Shown in pieces: positions 34,329 to 43,211 of a DNA stretch of 64,000 bases. Numbering within the stretch: the first letter of the stretch is position 1; every line of letters starts with the position of its first letter. The notes under the pieces are model-generated. The model was given only the letters and a program-made list of their open reading frames with translations, made no database searches and was not told where the DNA came from. A program made the translations under genes and the position numbers. Origin of the DNA: Muribaculaceae bacterium (lineage in GTDB: Bacteria; Bacteroidota; Bacteroidia; Bacteroidales; Muribaculaceae); the NCBI GenBank assembly GCA_017559355.1, contig JAFYSL010000023.1:1-64000 (forward strand). Direction: 5' to 3'.

Positions 34329-34411
34329 ATCACAAATTCTCAATAATTAAGCAACATAACGCTTAAACATTGCTAAAACCACATTAAAAAGAGAAGATAT
34401 TTTAATAACGA

Positions 34412-34441
34412 GTTGAGAATGCATAAAAATCACTATATTTG
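34412..34441 (+). promoter_or_regulatory. Promoter of iron-containing alcohol dehydrogenase
   Basis: -7 box TATATTTG (34434-34441) with TTG (34413-34415) 18 bp upstream, slightly short of the usual spacing. The start codon follows 23 bp later. Confidence 0.55.
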
Positions 34442-34464
34442 TCGAAATAAATAACGTATAACTT

Positions 34465-35640
34465 ATGAACGATTTTAATTATTATACTCCCACGCGATAT
34501 GTATTTGGACGTGGTGTTGAGGCTCAAACTGGTGAATTAACTCGTTGGATGGGTGTTGACCGAGTGTTACTCGTTTATGGTATGGGTTCAGTGGTGCGTA
34601 GCGGTCTTCTCAATCGAGTAAAAGCATCACTCGATGCTGTTGGAATTGAATACCTTGATCTTGGAGGTGTATTGCCTAATCCTACAGATGACCGTGTGTA
34701 TGAAGGTATCGAAATGTGTCGCCGTGAAAATCTTACAGGACTTGTTGCTGTAGGCGGTGGGTCTGCTATCGACACTGCCAAAGCTATTGCTTGTGGTGTG
34801 CCTTATGAGGGTGATTTCTGGGACTTCTATGCAGGAAAGAAAATTGTTGAAGAGGCTCTGCCAGTGGGCGTTGTGCTCACAATCCCAGCAGCAGGTAGTG
34901 AAGGATCGGGTAACTCAGTAATTACTAAACTTGATGGATTACACAAGATTAGTCTTCGCACAGAGAGCGCTTTACGCCCTAAGTTTGCTGTAATGAATCC
35001 CGAATTGACTTTCACGCTTCCTCCTTATCAAACAGCAAGTGGTATTGCTGATATGATGGCGCATATATTTGAACGTTACTTCACAAATACTCCTGAAACC
35101 GAGGTTACTGACCGTGTGGCAGAGGGTGTATTGAAGGCAATCATCACCGAAGCACCACGAGTGATGGCCGAACCAGAAAATTATGATGCTCGTGCTAATA
35201 TCATGTGGTGTGGCACATTGGCACATAATGGCATTTGTGGCACAGGTCGCCAGGAAGATTGGGTATCGCACTTTATGGAACATGAGTTGAGTGCCGTATA
35301 TGGTGTTACTCATGGAGCAGGATTGGCTGTAATGACTCCAGCATGGATGACATTTATGGCTACTCATAATCCTTCAAAGGGTGCTCAATTTGCTCGCCGC
35401 GTGATGGATGTGGTCAATGATGATGATACACAAGCGGCCCTTGAAGGTATCGCTCGATTGAGAGCATTCTATGCGTCATTAGGATTGCCTATCACACTTG
35501 CACAACTCGGCATCGAAACACCCGATTTCGACCTTCTTGTGCATAAACTCCATGAAAATAAAGGGGAAGTGATTGGAGGTTACTACCGACTAACAGCCGT
35601 AGAAACTCGCCAAATTTACGAATTAGCGTTATTTCAATAA
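34465..35640 (+). CDS. Iron-containing alcohol dehydrogenase (BDH/YqhD-like)
   Basis: 391 aa, the usual length. The N-terminal NAD(P) domain has FNYYTPTRYVFGRG at the start and GLVAVGGGSAIDTAKAIA near 90. The metal domain has AHIFERYF and THGAGLAVMTPAWM (metal-ligand His near 288). It matches NAD(P)H-dependent butanol dehydrogenases of the YqhD type, which reduce aldehydes from fermentation or lipid peroxidation to alcohols. It is monocistronic, divergent from rpoN and convergent with trmD. The 80-bp gap after it shows no clear terminator. The real substrate is not deducible. Confidence 0.93.
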   Translation: MNDFNYYTPTRYVFGRGVEAQTGELTRWMGVDRVLLVYGMGSVVRSGLLNRVKASLDAVGIEYLDLGGVLPNPTDDRVYEGIEMCRRENLTGLVAVGGGSAIDTAKAIACGVPYEGDFWDFYAGKKIVEEALPVGVVLTIPAAGSEGSGNSVITKLDGLHKISLRTESALRPKFAVMNPELTFTLPPYQTASGIADMMAHIFERYFTNTPETEVTDRVAEGVLKAIITEAPRVMAEPENYDARANIMWCGTLAHNGICGTGRQEDWVSHFMEHELSAVYGVTHGAGLAVMTPAWMTFMATHNPSKGAQFARRVMDVVNDDDTQAALEGIARLRAFYASLGLPITLAQLGIETPDFDLLVHKLHENKGEVIGGYYRLTAVETRQIYELALFQ

Positions 35641-35720
35641 ATTGTTAAATATGCAGTTATTTGAATCTGTATAAGAAATTTCTAATACATTATAAACAAA
35701 TTATGCATTGAGGCTTCGGA

Positions 35721-36395
35721 TTATTTGAGTAGATCGGGGCGAAGGCGACGTGTGCGTTCGAGGGCTTGCTCGTGCTTCCAATCATCAATGCGTGCTTGGT
35801 GGCCTGAAAGGAGAATGTCGGGCACACGCCAACCATTGTATTCGGCAGGGCGAGTATAGACAGGGGGCGCAAGCAGATTATCTTGGAATGAGTCGCTCAA
35901 TGCGCTTTGTTCATCTCCAATTGCACCAGGAATAAGTCTCACAATCGCATCGGCGATGATTGCGGCAGGCATCTCGCCACCAGTTAGCACATAGTCGCCA
36001 ATAGAAATCTCTTTAGTGATAAGGTGCTCACGAATGCGATAGTCGATACCTTTGTAATGCCCACAAAGAATGATTATGTTTTCGAGCATTGAAAGGCTGT
36101 TGGCCATAGGTTGGTTAAACACTTCACCATCGGGCGAGGTGAAGATTACCTCGTCGTAGTTGCGTTCGCTCTTGAGTTGAGAGATAGCGCGGTCGATTGG
36201 CTCGATTTGCATTACCATGCCAGCTTCTCCCCCAAATGGATAGTCATCAACTTTGCGATGTTTGTTGGTAGAGTAGTCGCGAAGGTTGTGAACTACCAAT
36301 TGGGCAAGACCTTTATCTTGCGCGCGTTTGAGGATTGAACAACCAAATGGAGATTCAAACATTTCGGGCAATACGGTGAGAATATCTATACGCAT
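35721..36395 (-). CDS. trmD: tRNA (guanine-N1-)-methyltransferase TrmD
   Basis: 224 aa, typical TrmD. It methylates G37 next to the anticodon using S-adenosylmethionine, preventing +1 frameshifts. Signatures: [17 protein letters not shown] at the start, [18 protein letters not shown] (residues 51-68), [16 protein letters not shown] near 105, and [15 protein letters not shown] (about 126-140), the trefoil-knot SAM-binding loop. The C-terminal domain is cut to the usual short helical form. It is alone, not with rpsP/rimM/rplS as in many bacteria. The upstream TATCTTTG (36423-36430) is a likely -7 box. Confidence 0.97.
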   Translation of the reverse strand: MRIDILTVLPEMFESPFGCSILKRAQDKGLAQLVVHNLRDYSTNKHRKVDDYPFGGEAGMVMQIEPIDRAISQLKSERNYDEVIFTSPDGEVFNQPMANSLSMLENIIILCGHYKGIDYRIREHLITKEISIGDYVLTGGEMPAAIIADAIVRLIPGAIGDEQSALSDSFQDNLLAPPVYTRPAEYNGWRVPDILLSGHQARIDDWKHEQALERTRRLRPDLLK

Positions 36396-36422
36396 ATATT
36401 GGATATTTGGGTTTTAGTAGTG

Positions 36423-36430
36423 CAAAGATA
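36423..36430 (-). promoter_or_regulatory. -7 box of trmD
   Basis: Perfect TATCTTTG on the minus strand, 28 bp before the trmD start. The -33 region is purely A/G-rich with no TTG. Confidence 0.5.
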
Positions 36431-36638
36431 ACGGATAATGGGGAAAGAGGAAAAGGAAAAGAAAAAAGTTTTTTATAATGTAAAACAGTCGATAGGTTCC
36501 CCCTATATACAATAATGTGTAGTTGTGTTGATTTTCGTTGATTTGATGTCGCTAAGGTGATTATGTTAAAAAATGCTTATAAAAATAAAATATGCTAAAT
36601 TATAATTAATAATGTGCTTTTATTCTCAAAAAATGTGG
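36431..36638. other. Gene-free region between trmD and the Sus locus
   Basis: AT-rich divergent intergenic region. No regulator gene (SusR, hybrid two-component or ECF sigma/anti-sigma pair) is encoded beside the Sus genes, and no coding frame or repeat was recognised. Confidence 0.5.
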
Positions 36639-36646
36639 TAGATTTG
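36639..36646 (+). promoter_or_regulatory. -7 box of the susC locus
   Basis: TAGATTTG matches TAnnTTTG. A T-rich CTTTT at 36617-36621 is a weak -33 candidate. It predicts a leader of about 260 nt before susC. Confidence 0.5.
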
Positions 36647-36663
36647 TAAGAAATACCGTGTGG

Positions 36664-36681
36664 ACCGACGTGTCGGTTTTT
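36664..36681 (+). promoter_or_regulatory. Terminator-like hairpin in the susC leader
   Basis: ACCGA-CGTG-TCGGT (36664-36677), immediately followed by a run of T (to 36681), only about 10-15 nt into the predicted transcript. It could act as an attenuator or as a 5' stabilising stem. A smaller stem TGCC/GGCA follows at 36693-36706. Confidence 0.5.
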
Positions 36682-36911
36682 GGTATCAATTGTGCCCTTT
36701 TTGGCATAAGTAATTAACTAACAGGTGCTAACCAAAGCGAACGAAAAAGAGCTCATAAAATGCAATTTTTGCTAAAAAATTGACTTATAGAGTGTTATAT
36801 TTTCGTCGGCTAGTGTCTGTTTTAAGGTTGCTTGAACTACGAATGGCATGGTTGGAATTATTAAAAATGCAAGTGATAAATAACCTTGAATATAAACAAA
36901 TTAAAGTAAGT

Positions 36912-39900
36912 ATGAAAAAACAGTTATTGCTTCTGTTATTTTCCCTCTTCGCAGTTGCTGGCTTTGCTCGCACTGTGACTGGTACTGTTACTGGTGCTTC
37001 TGATGGTGAACCTCTAATTGGTGTTACCATTATGATTAAAGGTACTGCTACCGGAGTCGACACCGACTTTGACGGGAATTATTCAATCGAAGTTCCTAAC
37101 GACAAAGCCGTTTTGAACTTTAGTTATGTGGGTATGAAACCACAAAGTATTACAGTAGGTAGTCGTAGTGTCATCGACGTGGTGATGCAAGAAGACTCTG
37201 AAATCTTGGAAGAAGTCGTAGTTACTGCGATGGGTCAAACCCAAGAAAAGAAAAAACTTAACTTTGCCGTTCAATCTTTGAACAGCGATGCCGTTACAGC
37301 AGGTCAAACTGCTAACTTCGTTAACGGTCTTCAAGGTAAAGTTGCGGGTGTGCAAGTATCAATGGCAGGGGGTTCTCCTAACTCTGCATCACAAATTGTG
37401 GTACGTGCTATCTCATCAATCAACTCAGGCCAAAGCAATGAGCCATTGTTCGTAATCGACGGTATGCCTGTTCGTGGTGGTGCTTCTTCTGCTGCCGACA
37501 TCAACCCTAACGATATCGAAACAATGTCGGTATTGAAAGGTGCTGCTGCATCTGCTCTTTATGGTCAAGAAGGTGCCAATGGTGTTATCTTGATTACAAC
37601 TAAGAGCGGTAAAGAGGGTTCTGTAACAGTTACTGCTTCTGGTGGCTGGGAAATCTCTGAAGTAGCTCGTCTTCCTAAATTGCAAAACAAATACATCGGT
37701 GGTGGTGGTGGTATCTACACTACTAATGCTGGTGGTGGTTGGGGTCCTGTCGCTCACGAGTCAGATCAAATCTATGACAACGTAGGTGAATTCCTCGGCA
37801 CAGGTTTCATGCAAAAGTATGACGTTTCACTTTCTGGTGGTAACGAAAAATTCTCAGCTTATGCATCTGCCAATTATATGAACAATGAAGGTGTGGTTGA
37901 CCAAGACTACAAGAACCGTCTCGGTATCTATGTAAAAGGTGAATTCAAACCAAATGATAAATTCAAACTCTCTTTGTCAACTAACTTCATCGACACTAAA
38001 TCTCGTGGTTTCGGTAACTCAATGTCTTCAGTTTATGGTTGGTCTATCAACCGCAACATGGCTGACTATGTTAAAGAAGATGGTATGCCTAACTGGTTGT
38101 GCCGCTATGACAACTGGGATATCTTGAGCAACGATGGTCGTGTAGGAGCTTCTACATCTCCTTACTATGGTCGTTATATGGACCATTCAGTTTCTAAGAG
38201 TAGCCGTGTAATCGTCAACGGTTCTATCGCTTATGAACCAGTTAAAAACTTGGTGTTCACAGCTAAAGTAGGTTACGATAAAGGTTTCTCTTCACAAGAT
38301 GCTTATAGCGTGCCTCGTTTCTATGGCGATGGTCGTGAATTTGATGGCGAACTTGACAATGGTCAACAACAATCACTTGCTGAACGCATGGGTTCTTACA
38401 CTTATACTCCTTCTACAAGTGATCGTCTTACAGTTCAAGGTAATGCTAACTACTTCTGGAAAATTAATGATGATTTCAACTTGAACTTCTTCCTCGGTGG
38501 TGAGTATTCTGAAACAAACAGCGTTTCAGCTTCAATGTATGGTGATAACTTCATCCTCGGTGGTGGTTTCTATTCATTCAACAACATCGACCCTGAACGT
38601 TTGGATTTGACTGATTTCAGCCTCTACCACACTGATAGAAATAAATTTGGTTACTTTGGTGAAATTCGTTTTGACTATAAAGGAATGGCTCAATTGTCAG
38701 TAACAGGTCGTGTTGACGGTTCTTCTACTTTGGTTAACTATATGAACCCTGAAATGGTAGATCCTATCTACTTCTATCCTTCAGTAACTGCCGGTGTTAT
38801 CTTCTCTGAACTTTTCAACCTCAAAAACGATTGGTTCTCTTATGGTAAAATCCGTGGTAACTGGGCAAAAGTAGGTAAAGATGCTCCTAACTACTTGTTC
38901 TCAAACAACTTCAAACAATGGTCGACATTCCCTGACGGTGGTTTCGGTGTAGACGCTACAGTGTCTTCAGCTAACACACTCGAGCCTGAAATGACTAACT
39001 CATGGGAAATCGGTGCTGACTTACGTTTCTTCCGCGATCGCACCCGTCTTGACGTTGCTTACTACTCAACAACTGTTGACAACCAAATCATCACAATGCG
39101 TGTGTCTCCAGCTGCTGGTGTAATCCTCCAAACATTCAACTCTGGTACAATCGAAAATAGTGGTATCGAAGCAACTCTTTCACAAGACATCATCAAGAGC
39201 GGTGATTTCTCTTGGGTTGCTAATGCTAACTTCTCTTACAACCGTGGTAAACTCGTTAGCCTTCCTAACAACCAAACTGAATACCTCGGTATGCAAGTTT
39301 CTAACCGCATGTACTGTTCTTCTAACGTAGGTGGTTCTACTACTGCGATGGTCGGTACCGACTATATCCGCAACGAAGCTGGTGAAATCATCTGTGACGA
39401 AAATGGTTATCCAAAAATTTCTCCTGATAAAAACTGTTTCCTCGGTGACCGTGAGCCTGACTTCCTCCTTGGTGTAGGTTCTACATTCTCTTGGAAAGAT
39501 CTTTCACTCTCATTCTTGTTCGACGGTCGCTGCGGTGGTGATGTTTACAACTACACAGGTGAACAATTGATAGGTAATGGTATGAGTGGTTATCTTGAAA
39601 AATATCGTAACCGCGAAGTCGTAGTTAGAGGTGTAGTAGAAAATGGTGATGGTACTTACCGTCCTAACACTACCCCTGTAATCTTCGACGCTGAATTCTA
39701 TTCTAATTACTACTCAGTGCCTTCTAACTTCATCGAAGATGGTTCATACATCCGTTTGAGCTATGTAACTCTTGCTTACGACTTCGGTAAGATGATGAAG
39801 AGCCTCGGTTCTAAAAACCCAATCAAAGGCCTCCGTGCTTCTTTGACAGGTCGCAACTTGTTCCTCTTGACTAAGTATACAGGTTCAGATCCTCAAGTCA

Positions 39901-39998
39901 TGCCAGCTGCTACTGGTGGTGGTGGTTCAATGGGTATTGATGAATTTAGTGTTCCAGCAACACGTAGTTTCAACTTTAACGTTAACGTAACATTCTAA
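36912..39998 (+). CDS. SusC/RagA-family TonB-linked outer-membrane transporter
   Basis: 1028 aa from ATG 36912, where the signal peptide MKKQLLLLLFSLFAVAGFAR starts; 44 extra in-frame codons upstream do not look like protein. Next comes a carboxypeptidase-like beta domain (about 20-100: TVTGASDGEPLIGVTIMIKG), the plug (about 105-220: EEVVVTAMGQTQEKK, then SALYGQEGANGVILITTKSG), and a 22-strand type barrel ending FNFNVNVTF. It imports oligosaccharides with energy from TonB, with SusD as the lid. susD follows after 7 bp. The codon choice (GGT, AAC, TTC, CGT) is strongly biased, suggesting high expression. Confidence 0.97.
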   Translation: MKKQLLLLLFSLFAVAGFARTVTGTVTGASDGEPLIGVTIMIKGTATGVDTDFDGNYSIEVPNDKAVLNFSYVGMKPQSITVGSRSVIDVVMQEDSEILEEVVVTAMGQTQEKKKLNFAVQSLNSDAVTAGQTANFVNGLQGKVAGVQVSMAGGSPNSASQIVVRAISSINSGQSNEPLFVIDGMPVRGGASSAADINPNDIETMSVLKGAAASALYGQEGANGVILITTKSGKEGSVTVTASGGWEISEVARLPKLQNKYIGGGGGIYTTNAGGGWGPVAHESDQIYDNVGEFLGTGFMQKYDVSLSGGNEKFSAYASANYMNNEGVVDQDYKNRLGIYVKGEFKPNDKFKLSLSTNFIDTKSRGFGNSMSSVYGWSINRNMADYVKEDGMPNWLCRYDNWDILSNDGRVGASTSPYYGRYMDHSVSKSSRVIVNGSIAYEPVKNLVFTAKVGYDKGFSSQDAYSVPRFYGDGREFDGELDNGQQQSLAERMGSYTYTPSTSDRLTVQGNANYFWKINDDFNLNFFLGGEYSETNSVSASMYGDNFILGGGFYSFNNIDPERLDLTDFSLYHTDRNKFGYFGEIRFDYKGMAQLSVTGRVDGSSTLVNYMNPEMVDPIYFYPSVTAGVIFSELFNLKNDWFSYGKIRGNWAKVGKDAPNYLFSNNFKQWSTFPDGGFGVDATVSSANTLEPEMTNSWEIGADLRFFRDRTRLDVAYYSTTVDNQIITMRVSPAAGVILQTFNSGTIENSGIEATLSQDIIKSGDFSWVANANFSYNRGKLVSLPNNQTEYLGMQVSNRMYCSSNVGGSTTAMVGTDYIRNEAGEIICDENGYPKISPDKNCFLGDREPDFLLGVGSTFSWKDLSLSFLFDGRCGGDVYNYTGEQLIGNGMSGYLEKYRNREVVVRGVVENGDGTYRPNTTPVIFDAEFYSNYYSVPSNFIEDGSYIRLSYVTLAYDFGKMMKSLGSKNPIKGLRASLTGRNLFLLTKYTGSDPQVMPAATGGGGSMGIDEFSVPATRSFNFNVNVTF

Positions 39999-40005
39999 TA
40001 CAGCT

Positions 40006-41931
40006 ATGAATAAGATTAAAGCTATATCATTGTCATTGCTGCTTGGACTTTCATTCGCAAGTTGTGAGGATATCCTTAACGACAACATGAATATTGACCG
40101 TGCACACGACAATACAGTGCAACAATGTATGCCTGTTATCGTGTTTTATGCAAGCCAAACAGTATATGACCACGCAGAATATAATGTGTTCCTTTCTCAA
40201 TGTTTGACTACTACAGGTAAGAGCCAAACTGGTTCATATCCTTACAAACAAGGTTGGGAATTCTTGAACGTGAACCGTCACCCACAATGGCGTCGTCACT
40301 TCTATGACCTCGGTAAAAATGCTCGCACAGTTTGTAACCTTGCCGGTACTTCTAATACCGACTTGATTGCTCGTACAATTATGTTGATGTCAACACAATT
40401 GACTACCGATACATTTGGTGAAATGCCTATGCTTCCTGAATGTTACATGGAAGGTACAGGTAAATATGGTAACGCTCACGTAGCAACAACTCCTCACTAT
40501 GAAGATCAAGTTGATATTTACAATTGGATGTTCCGTGAAGCAGATGCTCTTATTGCTGCATTTGAAGATCCAGATCGTTCTACTAAAGGAGACGTTCCTG
40601 TAAGCAAAAAGATGGATCGTATCTATGGTGGAGACCTTAACAAATGGAAAGGTCTTGCTTACGCACTTAAAGCACGTCTTTTGCTCCGTAACATTCCTAA
40701 CGTAGATGTTTCACCTGCAATGTGTGACCAAATTATCAAAACAGCACAAAAAGCTATCAATACTTGGCGTTCAGGTGACCTCCTTTACGGTTCTTGGTTT
40801 GGTAATGAGCCTCGTTATAACTATGATGGTGGTGCTACTGAGTCAAATGCTCCTTGGAGTTCAGCTCAACCTAAGATTAACTCTTGGGAATCACGTGACA
40901 ACCGTCTTGCAGCTGACGCTGTTCCTTCAAAATTCTTTATGGAAGCTTGTCTTGGTGTCAGCTTCCCAGGTGAAGAAAAGAAACAAGGTACTTGGGACCG
41001 TTCAAATGGTTTTGCTAACGACCCACGTATCATGCTCCTTATGAAACCTGAAAGCGGTCCTACATCAGCTGCTATTTCTAATGCTGCTATCATGTACCGT
41101 TATCTTGAGAATAATATCGGTTCAGGTACGACTTTCAAACGCACTCACTATCCCGACCTTTATAAAGGTGCTTATGCTGGTGATGTTGATGCTTACAACC
41201 CATTGTTTACAATGGAAGAACTCTACTTCATCCAAGCTGAAGCTAAATACTGGTTAGGCGAGAAAGCAGAAGCTTGTGAACTTGCCAAGGAAGCAACACA
41301 ATGGAATATTCAACGTCACCTTGACTTCTACCTCTGGAAGAACGGTGGTATCTACCCAACAGACTTTGCTGCAGCTACAGTTGTTGATACAGATGGTAAA
41401 GCAGCGATGTGGAAAGCTCGTTTTGAATCTTATGTTAAAGCGTTCCTTTCTGGAGAAAAAGAATTTGTTGAGTATACTAATGATCAAGGTAAAACTGCAA
41501 AAGCTACAGCGAAATCAGTTAAAGAATTCGGAAATGAACGTTATTTCTTCGATGCTTCAAATTATTCTCTTTCTGACTTGATGATGCAAAAATACATTTC
41601 TATGTATATGTTGCCAGAACAATGGAACGATATGCGTCGCTACCACTATTCAAACAAACGTAATGGTTATGGTATTGGTATATATAACGAAATTGTTTAT
41701 CCATCATTGCGTCGTCCTTACAATCTATATGCTGCATATTGGGTTGATGGTTTGACCGACGAAGAAAAAGAAAACACTTGGATGCAACGTCTTAACTATG
41801 ACCCCCAAACTGAAGATATCTACAATAAGGACGAAGTTGTTCGCGTAGGTGCATACAAAGACTTCAAATGGTTGCAAAAACCTATGATTTGGGCTGAAAA
41901 AGCAGGTGTTCGCACTTCATTAACAAAATAA
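40006..41931 (+). CDS. SusD/RagB-family surface lipoprotein (SusD-like 2 type)
   Basis: 641 aa. Lipoprotein signal with lipid Cys20 (LSFASC), followed by acidic residues EDILND, the pattern of the Bacteroidota surface-export signal. The body is a TPR-rich SusD fold of the SusD-like 2 type: KNARTVCNLAGTSNTDLIA near 105, LTTDTFGEMPMLPE near 130, LNKWKGLAYALKARLLLRN near 210, and the closing YISMYMLPEQWNDMRRYHYS-type segment near 530. It captures glycan and delivers it to the SusC channel. The pair is translationally close (7 bp). The glycan is not deducible from it alone. Confidence 0.95.
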   Translation: MNKIKAISLSLLLGLSFASCEDILNDNMNIDRAHDNTVQQCMPVIVFYASQTVYDHAEYNVFLSQCLTTTGKSQTGSYPYKQGWEFLNVNRHPQWRRHFYDLGKNARTVCNLAGTSNTDLIARTIMLMSTQLTTDTFGEMPMLPECYMEGTGKYGNAHVATTPHYEDQVDIYNWMFREADALIAAFEDPDRSTKGDVPVSKKMDRIYGGDLNKWKGLAYALKARLLLRNIPNVDVSPAMCDQIIKTAQKAINTWRSGDLLYGSWFGNEPRYNYDGGATESNAPWSSAQPKINSWESRDNRLAADAVPSKFFMEACLGVSFPGEEKKQGTWDRSNGFANDPRIMLLMKPESGPTSAAISNAAIMYRYLENNIGSGTTFKRTHYPDLYKGAYAGDVDAYNPLFTMEELYFIQAEAKYWLGEKAEACELAKEATQWNIQRHLDFYLWKNGGIYPTDFAAATVVDTDGKAAMWKARFESYVKAFLSGEKEFVEYTNDQGKTAKATAKSVKEFGNERYFFDASNYSLSDLMMQKYISMYMLPEQWNDMRRYHYSNKRNGYGIGIYNEIVYPSLRRPYNLYAAYWVDGLTDEEKENTWMQRLNYDPQTEDIYNKDEVVRVGAYKDFKWLQKPMIWAEKAGVRTSLTK

Positions 41932-41962
41932 TTTTAGTGCCAAACAATAAATAATTGAAATT

Positions 41963-43192
41963 ATGAAATTACAATATAAATTAGGAATTATGGCTTTGGG
42001 TCTTATCGCATTTACCTCATGCGAAAAGAATGACCCATTTGCTAACCACTTGGAAATTGGTGAACGCGTGCCAACAGTTTACTGGGAAGTTGGTTCTACT
42101 GCAGCAAAAGCTGGTGAATCATTCTCATTCAAAGGTACTTACTATACTGTAGATGGTGCTACTCCTGCTTATTCACAAGTGTGGTGGGACGTATTGCGTA
42201 CCGATGAACTTGATGTAACTGCTAAGTTGGCTGGTTCATCATTCTCTTATAAAAAGAATGGTGGTGCTAAAGACCTATTGGTTCGCACCAACGAACATAG
42301 CGAAGAGTTTGCTCACTCACTTGCAAAACTTGACACTGTATTGGTTGACCGCTACTATACTTATTATGATTCAGTGAAAGGTGAGTGGGTAGTAAACCAA
42401 GACTCAATTGTTCAAGGGCTTCAACCACTTACTCAATATTCAATTACTGGAGAAGTTCCTGTTTCTGAAACTCTTACTCCTGTAAACTGGAATTCTCCAA
42501 AAGAATGGGATGATAAGAAATTCGAAGCATATTTCCCAGAAGGTTTTGCTGACGCATTTGAAAAAGAGGTAGACTCTCTTATCGTAACTGATGGTAACTA
42601 CAATGCATTGCGTTATCTCTATATTAACTATGCGTTCACTAATGAACGTTTTGCTGAAATTAATGCTCAATTTGGCACTGATTTCCCAACTGATATCGCT
42701 TATGACGCAGAAGATGCTCAAGCAGGTTCTACTGATAAATCTACTCGTTGGATTGATTACAACAATCCAAAAGTATCAGGTAAAGCTGCTCCTGTTGTAG
42801 GTTACTATTATCAAACTATTGAGGATGGTAAAACAGTATATACTGAAGTTGCTATTGATGCAGTTTATGAAGATAAAGACGGCAATATGATTTTGGCTGC
42901 TGACACAACAACAAGAACTTATGAAGTTTACGAATCAGCTTCTTGGGTATTCAGTCGCTATAGCGATGACCTTGGTTCTGTAGTAACAACAGTTCGTCCT
43001 GAATATATCCCAGCATTCAAAGCATTGGTAGAACCTATTACATTCCAAGAATGGATTTATAGTTCTTCAGATGGTTATGCTATTTCATTCAAGCGCAACT
43101 ATAAATTAGATGCTTCATTTAGAGTTTACGACACTAATGGTAACGTTGGAAAAGTCTCTAATACAAGCAAAAAACAAATTGAAATTAACTAA
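41963..43192 (+). CDS. Surface lipoprotein of the Sus locus, unknown fold
   Basis: 409 aa. Lipid Cys20 in IAFTSC, followed by EKNDPF, a plausible surface-export signal. I recognise no domain. The sequence begins with an Ig-like stretch (VPTVYWEVGSTAAKAGESFSFKG) and continues with a mostly beta region containing charged helices. Its place after susD is that of SusE/SusF-type glycan-binding lipoproteins, so it probably binds ligand at the cell surface. Gaps are 31 bp upstream and 19 bp downstream. It shares the biased codon use of susC and susD, which supports one highly expressed operon. Confidence 0.75.
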   Translation: MKLQYKLGIMALGLIAFTSCEKNDPFANHLEIGERVPTVYWEVGSTAAKAGESFSFKGTYYTVDGATPAYSQVWWDVLRTDELDVTAKLAGSSFSYKKNGGAKDLLVRTNEHSEEFAHSLAKLDTVLVDRYYTYYDSVKGEWVVNQDSIVQGLQPLTQYSITGEVPVSETLTPVNWNSPKEWDDKKFEAYFPEGFADAFEKEVDSLIVTDGNYNALRYLYINYAFTNERFAEINAQFGTDFPTDIAYDAEDAQAGSTDKSTRWIDYNNPKVSGKAAPVVGYYYQTIEDGKTVYTEVAIDAVYEDKDGNMILAADTTTRTYEVYESASWVFSRYSDDLGSVVTTVRPEYIPAFKALVEPITFQEWIYSSSDGYAISFKRNYKLDASFRVYDTNGNVGKVSNTSKKQIEIN

Positions 43193-43211
43193 TATTTAAA
43201 ATTCAGAGATT

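Noticed and set aside
36780..36911. 44-codon N-terminal extension of SusC
   Set aside because: The signal peptide begins at ATG 36912; the upstream part is leader sequence.
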